Source of the DNA: Sulfurimonas sp.
Lineage (GTDB): Bacteria; Campylobacterota; Campylobacteria; Campylobacterales; Sulfurimonadaceae
Length of the DNA: 55,942 bases
Assembly: GCA_026988245.1 (NCBI GenBank)
Contig: JALSLR010000044.1
Coordinates: 1-55,942, forward strand
Direction of reading: 5' to 3'
Below, in pieces: positions 1 through 7,961 of the stretch. A model generated the notes under the pieces. It made no database searches. It was not told the DNA's origin and saw nothing but the letters and a program-made list of their open reading frames with translations. Numbering within the stretch: position 1 is the first letter of the stretch; every line of letters begins with the position of its first letter. The position numbers and the translations under genes are program-made.

Positions 1-116
1 CATTATAGCAGATACACTACTACTGCGTTAAAAACTCTTGAAGCTACTAGTAGCTCCTGCGAATTTTCGCCTTGTATTAGCATATCTGCTATAATGCTGA
101 GGATACAAGGGTTTTT
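1..116. repeat. Palindromic MITE-like element upstream of moaD
   Basis: Positions 1-14 and 83-96 are a perfect 14-base inverted repeat (CATTATAGCAGATA and its complement). Inside lie a perfect 14-base palindrome at 42-55 (AGCTACTAGTAGCT) and competing stems: CTTGTAT 71-77 with ATACAAG 103-109, and AGCAT 79-83 with ATGCT 94-98. The left end may continue outside the window. Terminal inverted repeats around a sequence of about 96 bases without an ORF fit a small non-autonomous element. A structured leader for the molybdopterin genes is the alternative. No promoter can be assigned with certainty, though TATAGT near 130-136 could serve. Confidence 0.5.
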
Positions 117-152
117 AGAGGTGCCCTAAATATAGTTATAGGAATTTATTTT

Positions 153-374
153 ATGGTTAGAGTAGAATTTTTAGGTCCAATACAAAAAGACGCATTAGAG
201 TTAGACATAGCAAACTTAAACGAATTAGCAAAAATACTTCAAGATGATGCAGAGCTTACAGAATGGTTAAGTAACTCAGCCGTAGCAGTAAATGATACCC
301 TCGTAGCATCATTAGAATGTGAGTTAAAAGATGGCGACAAAGTTTCACTTTTACCTCCTGTTTGTGGTGGTTAA
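153..374 (+). CDS. moaD: Molybdopterin synthase small subunit MoaD
   Basis: This is the sulfur carrier of molybdopterin synthase, which with MoaE converts cyclic pyranopterin monophosphate to molybdopterin in the cytoplasm. The 73-residue product has the ubiquitin-like fold pattern and ends in the required Cys-Gly-Gly, with the terminal Gly-Gly (72-73) being the site of adenylation and thiocarboxylation. The length is normal for the family. An AGGAA ribosome binding site lies before the ATG. It directly abuts moaE (the moaE GTG follows the TAA) and is followed by moeA, so the three form a molybdenum cofactor operon, probably serving molybdoenzymes such as nitrate reductase or formate dehydrogenase elsewhere in the genome (inference). 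Confidence 0.93.
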   Translation: MVRVEFLGPIQKDALELDIANLNELAKILQDDAELTEWLSNSAVAVNDTLVASLECELKDGDKVSLLPPVCGG

Positions 375-815
375 GTGATGCTAGAGTTACATGATGGTGG
401 GCTTGATGTGCCAGAAATTTTAAAGTCGTGGTATATACAAGAGGAAAAAAGTAACTATGGTGCTTACATACCTTTCATAGGTACTATTCGTGATGAAGAT
501 GGTATAGATGGACTAAGTTTTGATGTGTATGAACCCATACTTGAGTCTTGGTTTAAAGCTTGGCAGGTAAAAGCCAAAGAAAAGGGAGCTATCATCAAAA
601 TGGCACACTCTAAAGGTGATGTTATGCTTCATGAGTCTTCATATATAGCAGCGGTTTTTTCTCCAAAGCGTCGTGTAGCTTTGGAGTTTATAGATGAGTT
701 TGTAGAAGACTTTAAAGCGAGTGCACCCATTTGGAAGTATGACTTAAAAAATCAAGAACGAATCTATGCAGCTGATCGATCAACTGCTATTAAAGGAAGT
801 GGAATTTTATCATGA
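375..815 (+). CDS. moaE: Molybdopterin synthase large subunit MoaE
   Basis: This is the catalytic subunit that inserts two sulfurs from MoaD thiocarboxylate into the pterin precursor. The 146-residue protein carries the MoaE core: AHSKGDV at 77-83, SPKRR at 96-100 and APIWK at 117-121. Lys114 and Lys121 are spaced like the E. coli catalytic lysines 119 and 126. Two starts are possible, GTG at 375 or the adjacent ATG at 378; both follow the same GGTGG-like binding site, which lies inside the end of moaD. The last four bases (ATGA) overlap the start of moeA, so translation is probably coupled. Confidence 0.93.
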   Translation: MMLELHDGGLDVPEILKSWYIQEEKSNYGAYIPFIGTIRDEDGIDGLSFDVYEPILESWFKAWQVKAKEKGAIIKMAHSKGDVMLHESSYIAAVFSPKRRVALEFIDEFVEDFKASAPIWKYDLKNQERIYAADRSTAIKGSGILS

Positions 816-2023
816 ATTTATTATCATATGAAACAAGCCAAAGTATGCTCGATTTACTTAAGGTAAACGGATTAAAAAAAGAAAGAGTACCTTTATCGTC
901 ATCACTTGGCAGAGTCTTAGCATCAGACATAGTAGCCAAGCACAACGACCCTCAATTCCCAACTGCATCTATGGATGGATATGCTATTAAATATGCTGAT
1001 CAAGATTTAGATTTTATCACTATACTTGGAGACAATCCCGCTGGTAAAGATGAAAAACGTGTAGTACAAAGTGGAGAGTGTATTAAGACTTTTACAGGTT
1101 CTAAGATGCCTGAGGGTGCAAATACTCTCATTCAAATAGAAAATGTATCTGTAAATGAGGGCAAAATTTCCATAGATGAGCGAGTAGAATTAGGCTGGTC
1201 AATTCGTCCAATAGGTGAAGGCTATAAGGCAGGAAATGTTCTTATAAAAAAAGGTACAAAAATTGGCTTTGCTGAGATAGGTGTGATGGCAGGACTCAAC
1301 TGTGTCATGGTAGAAGTGGCACTGCGTCCTCGTGTTGCTGTCATCTCTACTGGAAGTGAGATTCTTGACTTAGGTGAAGAGAGTGATAACCCTGCACAAA
1401 TACGAAGTTCAAACAACTACACTATTGCTGCTCTTTTTGAGTCAGCTGGTGCTGAGGTTGTTCAACTTGGAACTGTTGGTGATGATAAAGAAAGCATCAT
1501 GGATACATTTAACATCGCACTTGCTTCTTGTGACATACTCATTAGCACGGGAGGAGTAAGTGTTGGGGATTATGACTTTGTAAAAGATATAGTTCCTCGT
1601 TTAGGTGCTGAGGTGATTTTCAAAGGTGTAGCTATCAAGCCTGGTCGTCATATCATGGTTGCTCAAAAAGATAATAGCTTCGTCCTTGCCCTTCCAGGTT
1701 TTGCTTACTCGTCAACTGTGACTGCTATTCTTTATGGACTACCATTAGTGTCTAAGATGTTAGGACGCACTAAAGCCTATACAACTGTAGAAGCAAAACT
1801 AACCCAAGACTTTAAAAAACGTAGTAAAAATACAGAGTTTACGGCTTGTAACATAGAGATAGTAGATGGTCAATATGAAGTAAATTTTCATGGTAAAAAA
1901 GTTGGAAGTAGTGCGATACTTACTAACTTACTAAATAGTTCTGCTTTAATGGTTACTGGAGAAGAGGATGGTAACTTAGAAGCTGGAACCTATGTAAATA
2001 TAATATTATTGGAGAATTTTTAA
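812..2023 (+). CDS. moeA: Molybdopterin molybdenumtransferase MoeA
   Basis: MoeA inserts molybdate into adenylated molybdopterin, the last general step of cofactor synthesis. At 403 residues it has the usual length. Visible hallmarks are SMDGYA at 53-58, STGSE at 179-183 (start of the MoaB/Mog-like domain) and TGGVSVGDYD at 246-255. The C-terminal ~80 residues are the beta-barrel domain IV. The ATG overlaps the moaE stop by four bases. One GATGCTAAG word (antisense, 916-924) lies in the Val-Leu-Ala-Ser stretch near residue 37. The next gene starts immediately after the stop codon. Confidence 0.93.
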   Translation: MNLLSYETSQSMLDLLKVNGLKKERVPLSSSLGRVLASDIVAKHNDPQFPTASMDGYAIKYADQDLDFITILGDNPAGKDEKRVVQSGECIKTFTGSKMPEGANTLIQIENVSVNEGKISIDERVELGWSIRPIGEGYKAGNVLIKKGTKIGFAEIGVMAGLNCVMVEVALRPRVAVISTGSEILDLGEESDNPAQIRSSNNYTIAALFESAGAEVVQLGTVGDDKESIMDTFNIALASCDILISTGGVSVGDYDFVKDIVPRLGAEVIFKGVAIKPGRHIMVAQKDNSFVLALPGFAYSSTVTAILYGLPLVSKMLGRTKAYTTVEAKLTQDFKKRSKNTEFTACNIEIVDGQYEVNFHGKKVGSSAILTNLLNSSALMVTGEEDGNLEAGTYVNIILLENF

Positions 2024-2572
2024 ATGAAAGCGTATTCTATTAACCCTAATGTAAAAGAGGTCAAAGCCATAGAAATAGACATGCAACCAAATACAGTCTA
2101 TAGTTTTTTTAACTCCATCTTAGTTGACGATATAAGCACTCTTCCAAGTCATACTATCTATACTGATGCAAATGCTCTTTCCAATGATGCTACGCCTTTT
2201 TACATAGGCAATCAACTCCTTGTTGGGGATGCGCTCATTATAGGAAAAGAAGGTATTGCAGAAGTTGATGCAACTATACCTTTAGAAAATTTAACTGAGA
2301 TTGTAAATTACGAAGTCTCAGACTTTTACATACAAACTTTAAAATTATTAGGTACTTCAGATATAAACTTATATAAACTTTTTGAAATAAAAAAAGAAGA
2401 CGGTGAGCTTATCCAGTTAAATACTGAGTGGGTACTTTATGTTTTTAGTATATCAGACTTAAGAACTCAAGAATTTTTTATACATAAGTTACAAACAGCA
2501 GTTGATGAGAAAGAGGATATGTTACAACATATCCAAAAAATGGCTATATTAGCACTTCAAGCTGGGGCTTAA
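2024..2572 (+). CDS. Unknown protein coupled to moeA, DUF3846-like N-terminus
   Basis: A 182-residue cytoplasmic protein with no signal peptide or membrane segment. The first ~85 residues (MKAYSINPN, YTDANAL, and GNQLLVGDALIIGKEG) resemble the small DUF3846-type beta fold in which a short protein returns a display or status value; this match is from memory and tentative. The C-terminal ~95 residues are acidic and helical. The ATG follows the moeA TAA with no spacer, so it is very probably co-translated and may belong to the cofactor pathway, but no catalytic motif is visible and I give no function. Confidence 0.8.
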   Translation: MKAYSINPNVKEVKAIEIDMQPNTVYSFFNSILVDDISTLPSHTIYTDANALSNDATPFYIGNQLLVGDALIIGKEGIAEVDATIPLENLTEIVNYEVSDFYIQTLKLLGTSDINLYKLFEIKKEDGELIQLNTEWVLYVFSISDLRTQEFFIHKLQTAVDEKEDMLQHIQKMAILALQAGA

Positions 2573-2585
2573 ATCTTTACTTTTT

Positions 2586-2646
2586 GTACGACTGAAGTCG
2601 TACCTCCGATTTGATGCAGTTCCTGGAGGTGTGGCTTTAGCCTCAC
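2586..2646. repeat. Paired REP-like hairpins between convergent genes
   Basis: Three stems lie in the 70 bases between the convergent unknown gene and rnhB: GTACGACT/AGTCGTAC at 2586-2603 (8 bp, 2-base loop), CCTCC 2603-2607 with GGAGG 2625-2629, and GTGTGGCT/AGCCTCAC at 2629-2646 (one mismatch), which runs over the rnhB stop codon. T-rich sequence precedes the first. They could act as a bidirectional terminator. The 'GACTGAAGTC' and 'GGCTTTAGCC' cores look like dispersed repetitive hairpins rather than unique terminators (inference). Confidence 0.6.
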
Positions 2647-3191
2647 TCTAAAGCTTTAAGCTTATAACTTCTTCTATGTATGGGGCAATAACCATACTTT
2701 CTAATCATCTCTACATGAAGCTTTGTTCCATACCCTTTGTGTCTCTCAAAGCCATACTTAGGGTAGTCCTTAGCATCACGGATGATGTTGTTGTCGTGTG
2801 TAACTTTTGCAAGTATGGATGCGGCACTTACCTCTGCAACTTTCCCGTCCGCTTTTACCATAGTGTTTAATCCATCCACTCCAAAAGTACAATTTCCATC
2901 AAAGAGATACTCATCTGCCTTGAGTTTTGTTTTTATCTCCATGAGTGCATCATGCATACATTGTGAGATACCCTTAGCATCAACATCTTGTGGAGATATA
3001 ACTACTATGTAATGCTGTGAATTTGGAACTATTTTCTCGTAAAGGATGGAGCGTTTTTTTTCAGTTATTTTTTTAGAATCATTGAGTCCCTCTATCTTAG
3101 CATCATTAGTAAAAATACATCCAGCGACAACTAAATCTCCTGCAATCGGACCACGACCAGCTTCGTCTATCCCACATAGTTTAGTTTTCAT
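2643..3191 (-). CDS. rnhB: Ribonuclease HII
   Basis: RNase HII removes RNA primers and misincorporated ribonucleotides from RNA-DNA hybrids. The signature CGIDEAGRGPIAG gives the catalytic Asp9 and Glu10; further acidic residues appear in EYLFDGN and near KVTHDN. At 182 residues it is slightly short but complete. The ATG at 3191 is preferred to an in-frame TTG at 3206. Its start lies inside the last codons of the vapC-like gene, so the two are coupled. Three copies of GATGCTAAG (2769, 2973, 3096) encode Asp-Ala-Lys here, an unusual density for a short gene. Confidence 0.93.
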   Translation of the reverse strand: MKTKLCGIDEAGRGPIAGDLVVAGCIFTNDAKIEGLNDSKKITEKKRSILYEKIVPNSQHYIVVISPQDVDAKGISQCMHDALMEIKTKLKADEYLFDGNCTFGVDGLNTMVKADGKVAEVSAASILAKVTHDNNIIRDAKDYPKYGFERHKGYGTKLHVEMIRKYGYCPIHRRSYKLKALE

Positions 3192-3582
3192 TAAACCAAT
3201 TTTCAACTTTCAATCCATCAACTCTTTGAAACTCTTTTATATTTCTGGTCACTAAAGTCAAATTATTGGATAATGCACATCCTGCTATTAAAGTGTCTAT
3301 TGGACCAATGGGTGTACCAGCTTTTTCCAATAATGCTCTAATATTTGCACTGCTCTTCGCCTCTTTTTGTGAAAAATCAACTATATTTATATCTGAGAGT
3401 AAACTGTCTAATTGTTCTTTTCTTTTTCTAGAATTATTGGACTTTGCTATACCAACTTCAAGTTCATATATTACTATTGATGGTACATATATATCTTTAG
3501 GAGAATGACTAAATAAAGTCTTTTTTATATCGCCTATACCTTTAAAAAAATAGATAATTGTATTTGTATCTAGTAGATACAT
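3181..3582 (-). CDS. vapC: VapC-like PIN-domain toxin
   Basis: This is a 133-residue PIN-domain ribonuclease of the type II VapBC kind, expected to cleave tRNA or rRNA when unneutralised. PIN acidic residues are visible: Asp5 (LLDTN), Glu40 (YELEVG), Asp96 (IDTLIAG), with Asn114 in TRNIKEF at the fourth position. The length is typical. It overlaps the antitoxin stop by one base and the rnhB start by 11 bases. There is no promoter of its own. The exact RNA target cannot be read from the sequence. Confidence 0.87.
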   Translation of the reverse strand: MYLLDTNTIIYFFKGIGDIKKTLFSHSPKDIYVPSIVIYELEVGIAKSNNSRKRKEQLDSLLSDINIVDFSQKEAKSSANIRALLEKAGTPIGPIDTLIAGCALSNNLTLVTRNIKEFQRVDGLKVENWFNEN

Positions 3583-3812
3583 TAAAACTCTTCTCTTTGA
3601 GTATCTTGGGCTTTGGTATCTCGTATCTCTTCTAAAGAGCTAAAATCATTCCATTGCCCACTAAGTTCTTTTACTTCATCACTCCAGCTGTTAGTGATTT
3701 TTTTTTCTAATATTTTTGAGATAAATTTACTAATAGATACCCCAGTCGATGATGCTAATTCTTTAATCTTTGATTCTAGTTGATTATCCATGTATATTGT
3801 AACTTGTGCCAT
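3582..3812 (-). CDS. Ribbon-helix-helix antitoxin (VapB-like)
   Basis: This 76-residue partner of the PIN toxin starts with a ribbon-helix-helix pattern (MAQVTIYMDNQLESKI..., then STGVSISKFIS) for DNA binding. The C-terminal half is the acidic toxin-binding tail ending QREEF. The ATG at 3812 is chosen because AAGGAG stands just upstream; a longer frame from 3896 lacks a binding site and its N-terminus looks unstructured. The antitoxin-before-toxin order and the one-base TAATG overlap are typical. It likely represses its own promoter through the repeat at 3828-3847. Confidence 0.85.
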   Translation of the reverse strand: MAQVTIYMDNQLESKIKELASSTGVSISKFISKILEKKITNSWSDEVKELSGQWNDFSSLEEIRDTKAQDTQREEF

Positions 3813-3827
3813 CAGTAACTCCTTGTG

Positions 3828-3847
3828 TATATGTGGACTTATATGTG
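3828..3847 (-). promoter_or_regulatory. Candidate antitoxin operator, direct repeat
   Basis: CACATATA occurs twice on the minus strand (complement of 3828-3835 and 3840-3847), spaced 12 bases start to start, directly upstream of the antitoxin binding site. Direct repeats about one helical turn apart are common targets of ribbon-helix-helix antitoxins. The role is inferred from position alone. Confidence 0.45.
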
Positions 3848-3877
3848 TTATCTTATCATCTTTGTGTAAACAAGCTA

Positions 3878-4942
3878 TCAATCTCCTAATGCCCATATAT
3901 CAAAGGGTATCATCTCAACTTCTGAGAGGGGATGGTTTATTCCTCCCTCTCTACTCATTGTTATGATTGTTATTTTTTTAATTTGATAGGTAAAGATGAA
4001 CTCTTCTATAGTTTGAATCTTTTTAAAAAGTACACGCTCCTCAGCAAAAGGCATAGGAAGAATTATCTCATCGTTATTTGGTAAGTAAAACTCTATCCCC
4101 TCATCATAGTAGCAAAGTGTATCATGCTTGAGAAGTTCTAAAAAAATCATATTTTCAAAAAGTCTTCCGAAGTGTTTTCCGATGCTAAGAGCAGGTTTGA
4201 GTGATATATCGCAGAGGTAGAGTTTTTTTGTAGCTTTGGGATGCTGATTTTTTGAGAGTGTATGGAGGTAGTTTTTTTGAATAAGTGCGTCATAACTTTT
4301 ATAAAGTTTATCTTTAGATACTTTCATAGTAAGTTTAAGTCTTTCATATATGGAAAATGCAGAGACTTTTTGCGCCATCACTTTTGCACAGTATTTGAGT
4401 ATCTCAAACTCTTGTGATGCTAAGGAGAGACGCAGAGATTTTTGTATGTAGTTATTGCGTTCATCTGGGGTAACTTTATGCATATGAGCAAAGCCACCAA
4501 GCTGAAAGAAGTGGTTAAGGGCAGTAGAATCATACTTATGCTCATAAGCCAAAAACTCTTCATAATCAAGTGGATACAGCTGGATAGACTTTAAAAAATC
4601 ATAATTATAATTTACTTGAGATATCAGTATAAGCTGAGACACATTTACAAACTTGAATTGAGGTGAAAAGTTGTCTAAAACTAAGGTGTTTATTTTGTTT
4701 TCAAGACAGTATGATGCTAAGAGTTTATTAAAAGCATCTATTTCTATACGTACATCTTCACAGTTTATATAGAGGTAGGAGCTTTTTTTTAAGGTAAGTA
4801 AGTAGTGTTTGACAAGCTTTGTTTTTCCACTTTGAGTTATGCCATGTATTTGGTAAGATTCATCTCTTAGATATACTTTACGATAATGAAACTTCTCTAT
4901 AATGATATCAGTTTTATAAAACTCTTCTAGTAGATTTAACAT
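3878..4942 (-). CDS. AAA_14/DUF4143-type ATPase
   Basis: A 354-residue ATPase with a Walker A GITQSGKT near residues 34-41 and a Walker B-like NTLVLDNF. A helical and winged-helix region follows, then a C-terminal domain resembling the degenerate nuclease-like part of prokaryotic AAA_14/DUF4143 proteins; the GxEaDF...K catalytic pattern is not clear. The function of this family is poorly known. Its ATG shares one base with the stop of the upstream glycosyltransferase, so it is the last member of the translationally coupled gtr cluster. It holds three GATGCTAAG words, all antisense. Confidence 0.75.
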   Translation of the reverse strand: MLNLLEEFYKTDIIIEKFHYRKVYLRDESYQIHGITQSGKTKLVKHYLLTLKKSSYLYINCEDVRIEIDAFNKLLASYCLENKINTLVLDNFSPQFKFVNVSQLILISQVNYNYDFLKSIQLYPLDYEEFLAYEHKYDSTALNHFFQLGGFAHMHKVTPDERNNYIQKSLRLSLASQEFEILKYCAKVMAQKVSAFSIYERLKLTMKVSKDKLYKSYDALIQKNYLHTLSKNQHPKATKKLYLCDISLKPALSIGKHFGRLFENMIFLELLKHDTLCYYDEGIEFYLPNNDEIILPMPFAEERVLFKKIQTIEEFIFTYQIKKITIITMSREGGINHPLSEVEMIPFDIWALGD

Positions 4943-6417
4943 TATTGAACTTGAAAAAGAGTCCTATTTTTATTTTGAAACTTCTCAATGAGCTTATATT
5001 TAAAGTGAGTTTTAAAATTTTCTATATTTCCATTCCCAACAACTATATAGGCGTTGGCTTGTGATGCATTTAGCTGTTTTTCAAACGTAGTATAGTCGAT
5101 TTTTAAAGATTTTCTCTTCATCGTATCATTTGAACTTACTAAGATTGCCTCATCCCAAGAATAGTATTGTGCAGAGAAAGGGCGCTCTGCTATATAGTAT
5201 ATTTTTGCCTTAGTTGTATTGATGTTTTGGTAGTGTTGTATTAAAAATTTATCACTATTAATAGCATCAGGCTTTGCAATGATGTAGATATTGGCAATGA
5301 ATAGTAATAGAGGTATAAAGAGTATAAGCCCATATGCAATATTTTTTGAAAAGAGTTTTACTGTGAAAGAAGATTTCTCTAGGAGTAGTGCTATGAGTAT
5401 AGCTAAGGCAGGTAGTGCTGGAAGATTATATGTCCATAGTACATTGCCTGAGAGTGTAAAAAAAGTCATGGTAAAGATAGACCACATTATAAAGTAGCTT
5501 ATAATAGAGTTTTGTTTAAGTGTTGAAAATAGGTTTGGCTTTTTTTTGATATGTTTTATGATAGATGAAAATACAAGAAAAACCCATGGTAAAGTTGAGA
5601 GTATCCACATCAACCAAATCATTCCGTGAAATTTTTTATGGGCTACACCATATAAATCTCCAGACCAACCAGAATCTACAAAACGTTTATAGTGCTCACC
5701 GATGATAAAGTAGTCTAAAAAACCTGGAGTTTTTAACTCGGCTAAGATATACCAAGGGATGGAGATGATAAGCATCAAAGTTATTCCGCTAAACCAAGGA
5801 AGCATTCCAAGCTTCATAAAGCGTGTTTTAAAGTCAAAAACTATCCAGAAAAAGATACTACCACCAGCTAAAACAATAGCAAGTGGACCTTTAGCAAGTA
5901 TCCCTATCGCTAGACCTATAAAAAAAAGATAACCCCAGTAAGACTCTTGCTTTTGTAACAACATCACAAAAGAGATCATAGATAAAGTTGTTGCAAAAGT
6001 AAGGTAAGGATCTGTTAAAATAGCCCCAGAGAGTGCATAGGTAAGCAAAAAACTAAAATAGATGAGTATAGCCCAAAGTGCACTTTCTTTTGAGTGAAAT
6101 CTTTTGACATAGATGTAAATCAAACGCATACTCATGAGTGTAAATATTAGTGCAGGAAATCGTGCTGAAAAATCATTGATACCAAATATATTGATAGAAA
6201 ATGCCTCCATCCAAAATGAGAAAGGAGGTTTACCCCAAAAAGGGATATCTAGGTCATAATAGGGTGTAATCCAGTCTCCACTCATAGCCATGATAAGGGC
6301 AGTATGTGCATACCTTGCTTCTGTCGTATCTGTTAGGGGGATACTTAGCATTCCGAAAATTCTAGCGAGTATCATAAACCCTAAAATAGTATAAAGTATT
6401 TTGAAGTTTTTGCTCAT
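4942..6417 (-). CDS. ArnT-like / PMT family membrane glycosyltransferase
   Basis: This 491-residue integral membrane protein has about a dozen hydrophobic segments. The N-terminus contains the GT39/GT83 pattern with periplasmic acidic residues: LTDTTEARY (Asp30, Glu33, Arg35, Tyr36) and FWGKPPFSFW. Such enzymes transfer a sugar from a polyprenyl-phosphate donor to lipid A, protein or surface glycan at the periplasmic face. The preceding GtrA and GT2 genes, overlapping by four bases, would make and flip the donor, so a three-step surface modification system is inferred. Acceptor and sugar are unknown. No GATGCTAAG word occurs in the three gtr-type genes. Confidence 0.85.
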   Translation of the reverse strand: MSKNFKILYTILGFMILARIFGMLSIPLTDTTEARYAHTALIMAMSGDWITPYYDLDIPFWGKPPFSFWMEAFSINIFGINDFSARFPALIFTLMSMRLIYIYVKRFHSKESALWAILIYFSFLLTYALSGAILTDPYLTFATTLSMISFVMLLQKQESYWGYLFFIGLAIGILAKGPLAIVLAGGSIFFWIVFDFKTRFMKLGMLPWFSGITLMLIISIPWYILAELKTPGFLDYFIIGEHYKRFVDSGWSGDLYGVAHKKFHGMIWLMWILSTLPWVFLVFSSIIKHIKKKPNLFSTLKQNSIISYFIMWSIFTMTFFTLSGNVLWTYNLPALPALAILIALLLEKSSFTVKLFSKNIAYGLILFIPLLLFIANIYIIAKPDAINSDKFLIQHYQNINTTKAKIYYIAERPFSAQYYSWDEAILVSSNDTMKRKSLKIDYTTFEKQLNASQANAYIVVGNGNIENFKTHFKYKLIEKFQNKNRTLFQVQ

Positions 6418-7358
6418 GAGTTATCTTTTTTAGAGATAAGTTTTTTTACGAGGTATATTGGTCTTTGTTTGGATTCTATATATATTTTTCCTATATACTC
6501 ACCAACTATTCCTATCCCAAGAAGCTGTACCCCACCTAAAAAAGTTATAATCGCCATCGTCGAAGGGTACCCATGTACAGGGTCACCTAAAAGCAATGAT
6601 TTAAATGCGATGTAAAGACCAAACACAAAGCCAAACAGTGCAGAGATAACACCTAGTATAGTTGATACTCTTAGAGGGTGAATAGAAAAAGAGGATATAC
6701 CTTCAAATGCAAGCTGAAAGAGTGAGGCATAGTTTTGCTTTGCAATACCTGCAACTCTTGGTTCTCTTTGATACTCTAAGGTGTAGGTATCCATACCTAT
6801 CCAAGCAAATAGCCCTTTAGTGTATCTGTTTCTTTCTGGAAGTTTTTGAAGGGCTTGGACTGTTTTACGGTTCATAAGACGGAAGTCACCAACATCTTCA
6901 GGGATGTGAAAATCACTAAGTTTATTGAGAATTCTGTAAAACCAATAAGCACTTTGTTTTTTTGCCATACTCTCCCCATCTCTTATAGTTCTTTTCATTA
7001 GAACAGTATCTACATCTTTTTCTTTGTAGACCTTTAGCATCTCAGGGATAAGCTCAGGTGGGTCTTGTAAATCAGCATCCAAGATGATGACAGCATCACC
7101 TAGGGCGAAGTCAAATCCAGCGCTTAAAGCTGCTTCTTTACCAAAGTTTCTACTAAGCAGGATAGCTTTAACTCTAGCATCGTCTTTTGCTAAGGCAGTG
7201 ATAAATTGAGCACTCTCATCCTTGCTTCCATCATCTATATATAAGATTTCATATTCAAGGTTGAGCTTATTGAGTACATCAGTAACTCTTTTGTGGCATA
7301 TCTCTAAGACCTCAATTTCGTTATAAAGAGGTATAATGATAGATAGTTCTGGTGTCAA
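6414..7358 (-). CDS. Polyprenyl-phosphate glycosyltransferase (GtrB/ArnC-like GT2)
   Basis: This 314-residue family 2 glycosyltransferase attaches a sugar from a nucleotide donor to undecaprenyl phosphate on the cytoplasmic face. The GT-A signature is clear: DDGSKDES at 42-49 and the metal-binding D94-A-D96 in ILDADLQDPPEL. Two C-terminal membrane segments (about 236-258 and 268-290) are characteristic of the GtrB/DPM1 group. It overlaps both neighbours by four bases. The donor sugar (for example glucose, or aminoarabinose as in ArnC) is not determined. Confidence 0.88.
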   Translation of the reverse strand: MTPELSIIIPLYNEIEVLEICHKRVTDVLNKLNLEYEILYIDDGSKDESAQFITALAKDDARVKAILLSRNFGKEAALSAGFDFALGDAVIILDADLQDPPELIPEMLKVYKEKDVDTVLMKRTIRDGESMAKKQSAYWFYRILNKLSDFHIPEDVGDFRLMNRKTVQALQKLPERNRYTKGLFAWIGMDTYTLEYQREPRVAGIAKQNYASLFQLAFEGISSFSIHPLRVSTILGVISALFGFVFGLYIAFKSLLLGDPVHGYPSTMAIITFLGGVQLLGIGIVGEYIGKIYIESKQRPIYLVKKLISKKDNS

Positions 7359-7744
7359 TGTGATTCCTTTGGTTTAAAAACAATATATTTGTAAATAATA
7401 AAATTAAGTACCATAATTATAGCAGTAGTACTTAACTGAGCGATTATGATGTTCCATAGGAGTTGTTCATAAAAGAGTGCAAAGAGTACTATATTGGCGA
7501 TAAATCCAAAACTAACGCTCAGTGTGTATGTGAAAACAGCACGATAGTGTGATTCATTGGATTCAAATGTATAATGGTATTGTACTATATAATTAAGTAT
7601 AGCACCAAAAAGTGCTCCAACTGTAGTAGCAAGCAGCGGTAATGTGTCAAAGTAAATTAATAATGTCATAGCAGTATAGTGGAGAGCAGTAGCACTCCCT
7701 CCACCAATAAGAAAATTTTTAATCTGCGTTATCTTGTGTTTCAT
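7355..7744 (-). CDS. GtrA-like flippase
   Basis: A 129-residue protein with four transmembrane helices of the GtrA family, thought to flip polyprenyl-linked sugars across the inner membrane. The N-terminal FLIGGGSATALHY and the FIANIVLF and LNFIIYKYIVF segments match the family layout. It is the first gene of the four-gene unit gtrA-GT2-ArnT-like-ATPase. The region upstream contains a 13-bp inverted repeat and is shared with the divergent S10 operon. Confidence 0.85.
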   Translation of the reverse strand: MKHKITQIKNFLIGGGSATALHYTAMTLLIYFDTLPLLATTVGALFGAILNYIVQYHYTFESNESHYRAVFTYTLSVSFGFIANIVLFALFYEQLLWNIIIAQLSTTAIIMVLNFIIYKYIVFKPKESH

Positions 7745-7785
7745 TTATACCTAATAGTTCTGTTTAATCTTAAAAACATTATAGC

Positions 7786-7838
7786 ATATCTTTGTTTTTA
7801 AATTAAAACAAAGATATAGTTTCCTTGTTAAAAGGAAA
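7786..7838. repeat. Two adjacent hairpins between gtrA-like gene and rpsJ
   Basis: A perfect 13-bp inverted repeat (ATATCTTTGTTTT 7786-7798, complement at 7805-7817, 6-base loop) is followed at once by a 7-bp stem TTTCCTT 7820-7826 / AAGGAAA 7832-7838. They stand between the divergent gtr cluster and the S10 promoter. AT-rich stems next to a divergent promoter may be an operator or a transcription block; the role is unknown. Nothing coding is seen in 7745-7961. Confidence 0.6.
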
Positions 7839-7899
7839 TAAAAATAAAAGAATTTTACTTTTTAACCCCAATATCCTTGAATATCTCAGCTTGTTTGGG

Positions 7900-7940
7900 T
7901 ACAATTCGCGTTCACTAAATATAGTTAGGCATGACCTAAC
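7900..7940 (+). promoter_or_regulatory. S10 operon promoter and leader hairpin
   Basis: TACAAT at 7900-7905 is followed by the discriminator TCGCGTTCACT (7906-7916). The same block with one base changed precedes rpmJ at 29983-29999. A GC-rich discriminator right after the -10 box is the pattern associated with (p)ppGpp and initiating-NTP control of ribosomal promoters in other bacteria. The leader holds a small hairpin GTTAGG/CCTAAC at 7924-7940, 22 bases ahead of the rpsJ start codon. Confidence 0.7.
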
Positions 7941-7961
7941 GAGTTCTTTAGAAGGAAAACA

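Noticed and set aside
1-152. Molybdenum cofactor riboswitch
   Set aside because: Stems exist but I cannot match the known Moco RNA consensus; the element looks more like an inverted-repeat insertion.
3813-3896. N-terminal extension of the antitoxin
   Set aside because: No binding site precedes it, it would cover the candidate operator, and the internal ATG has AAGGAG.
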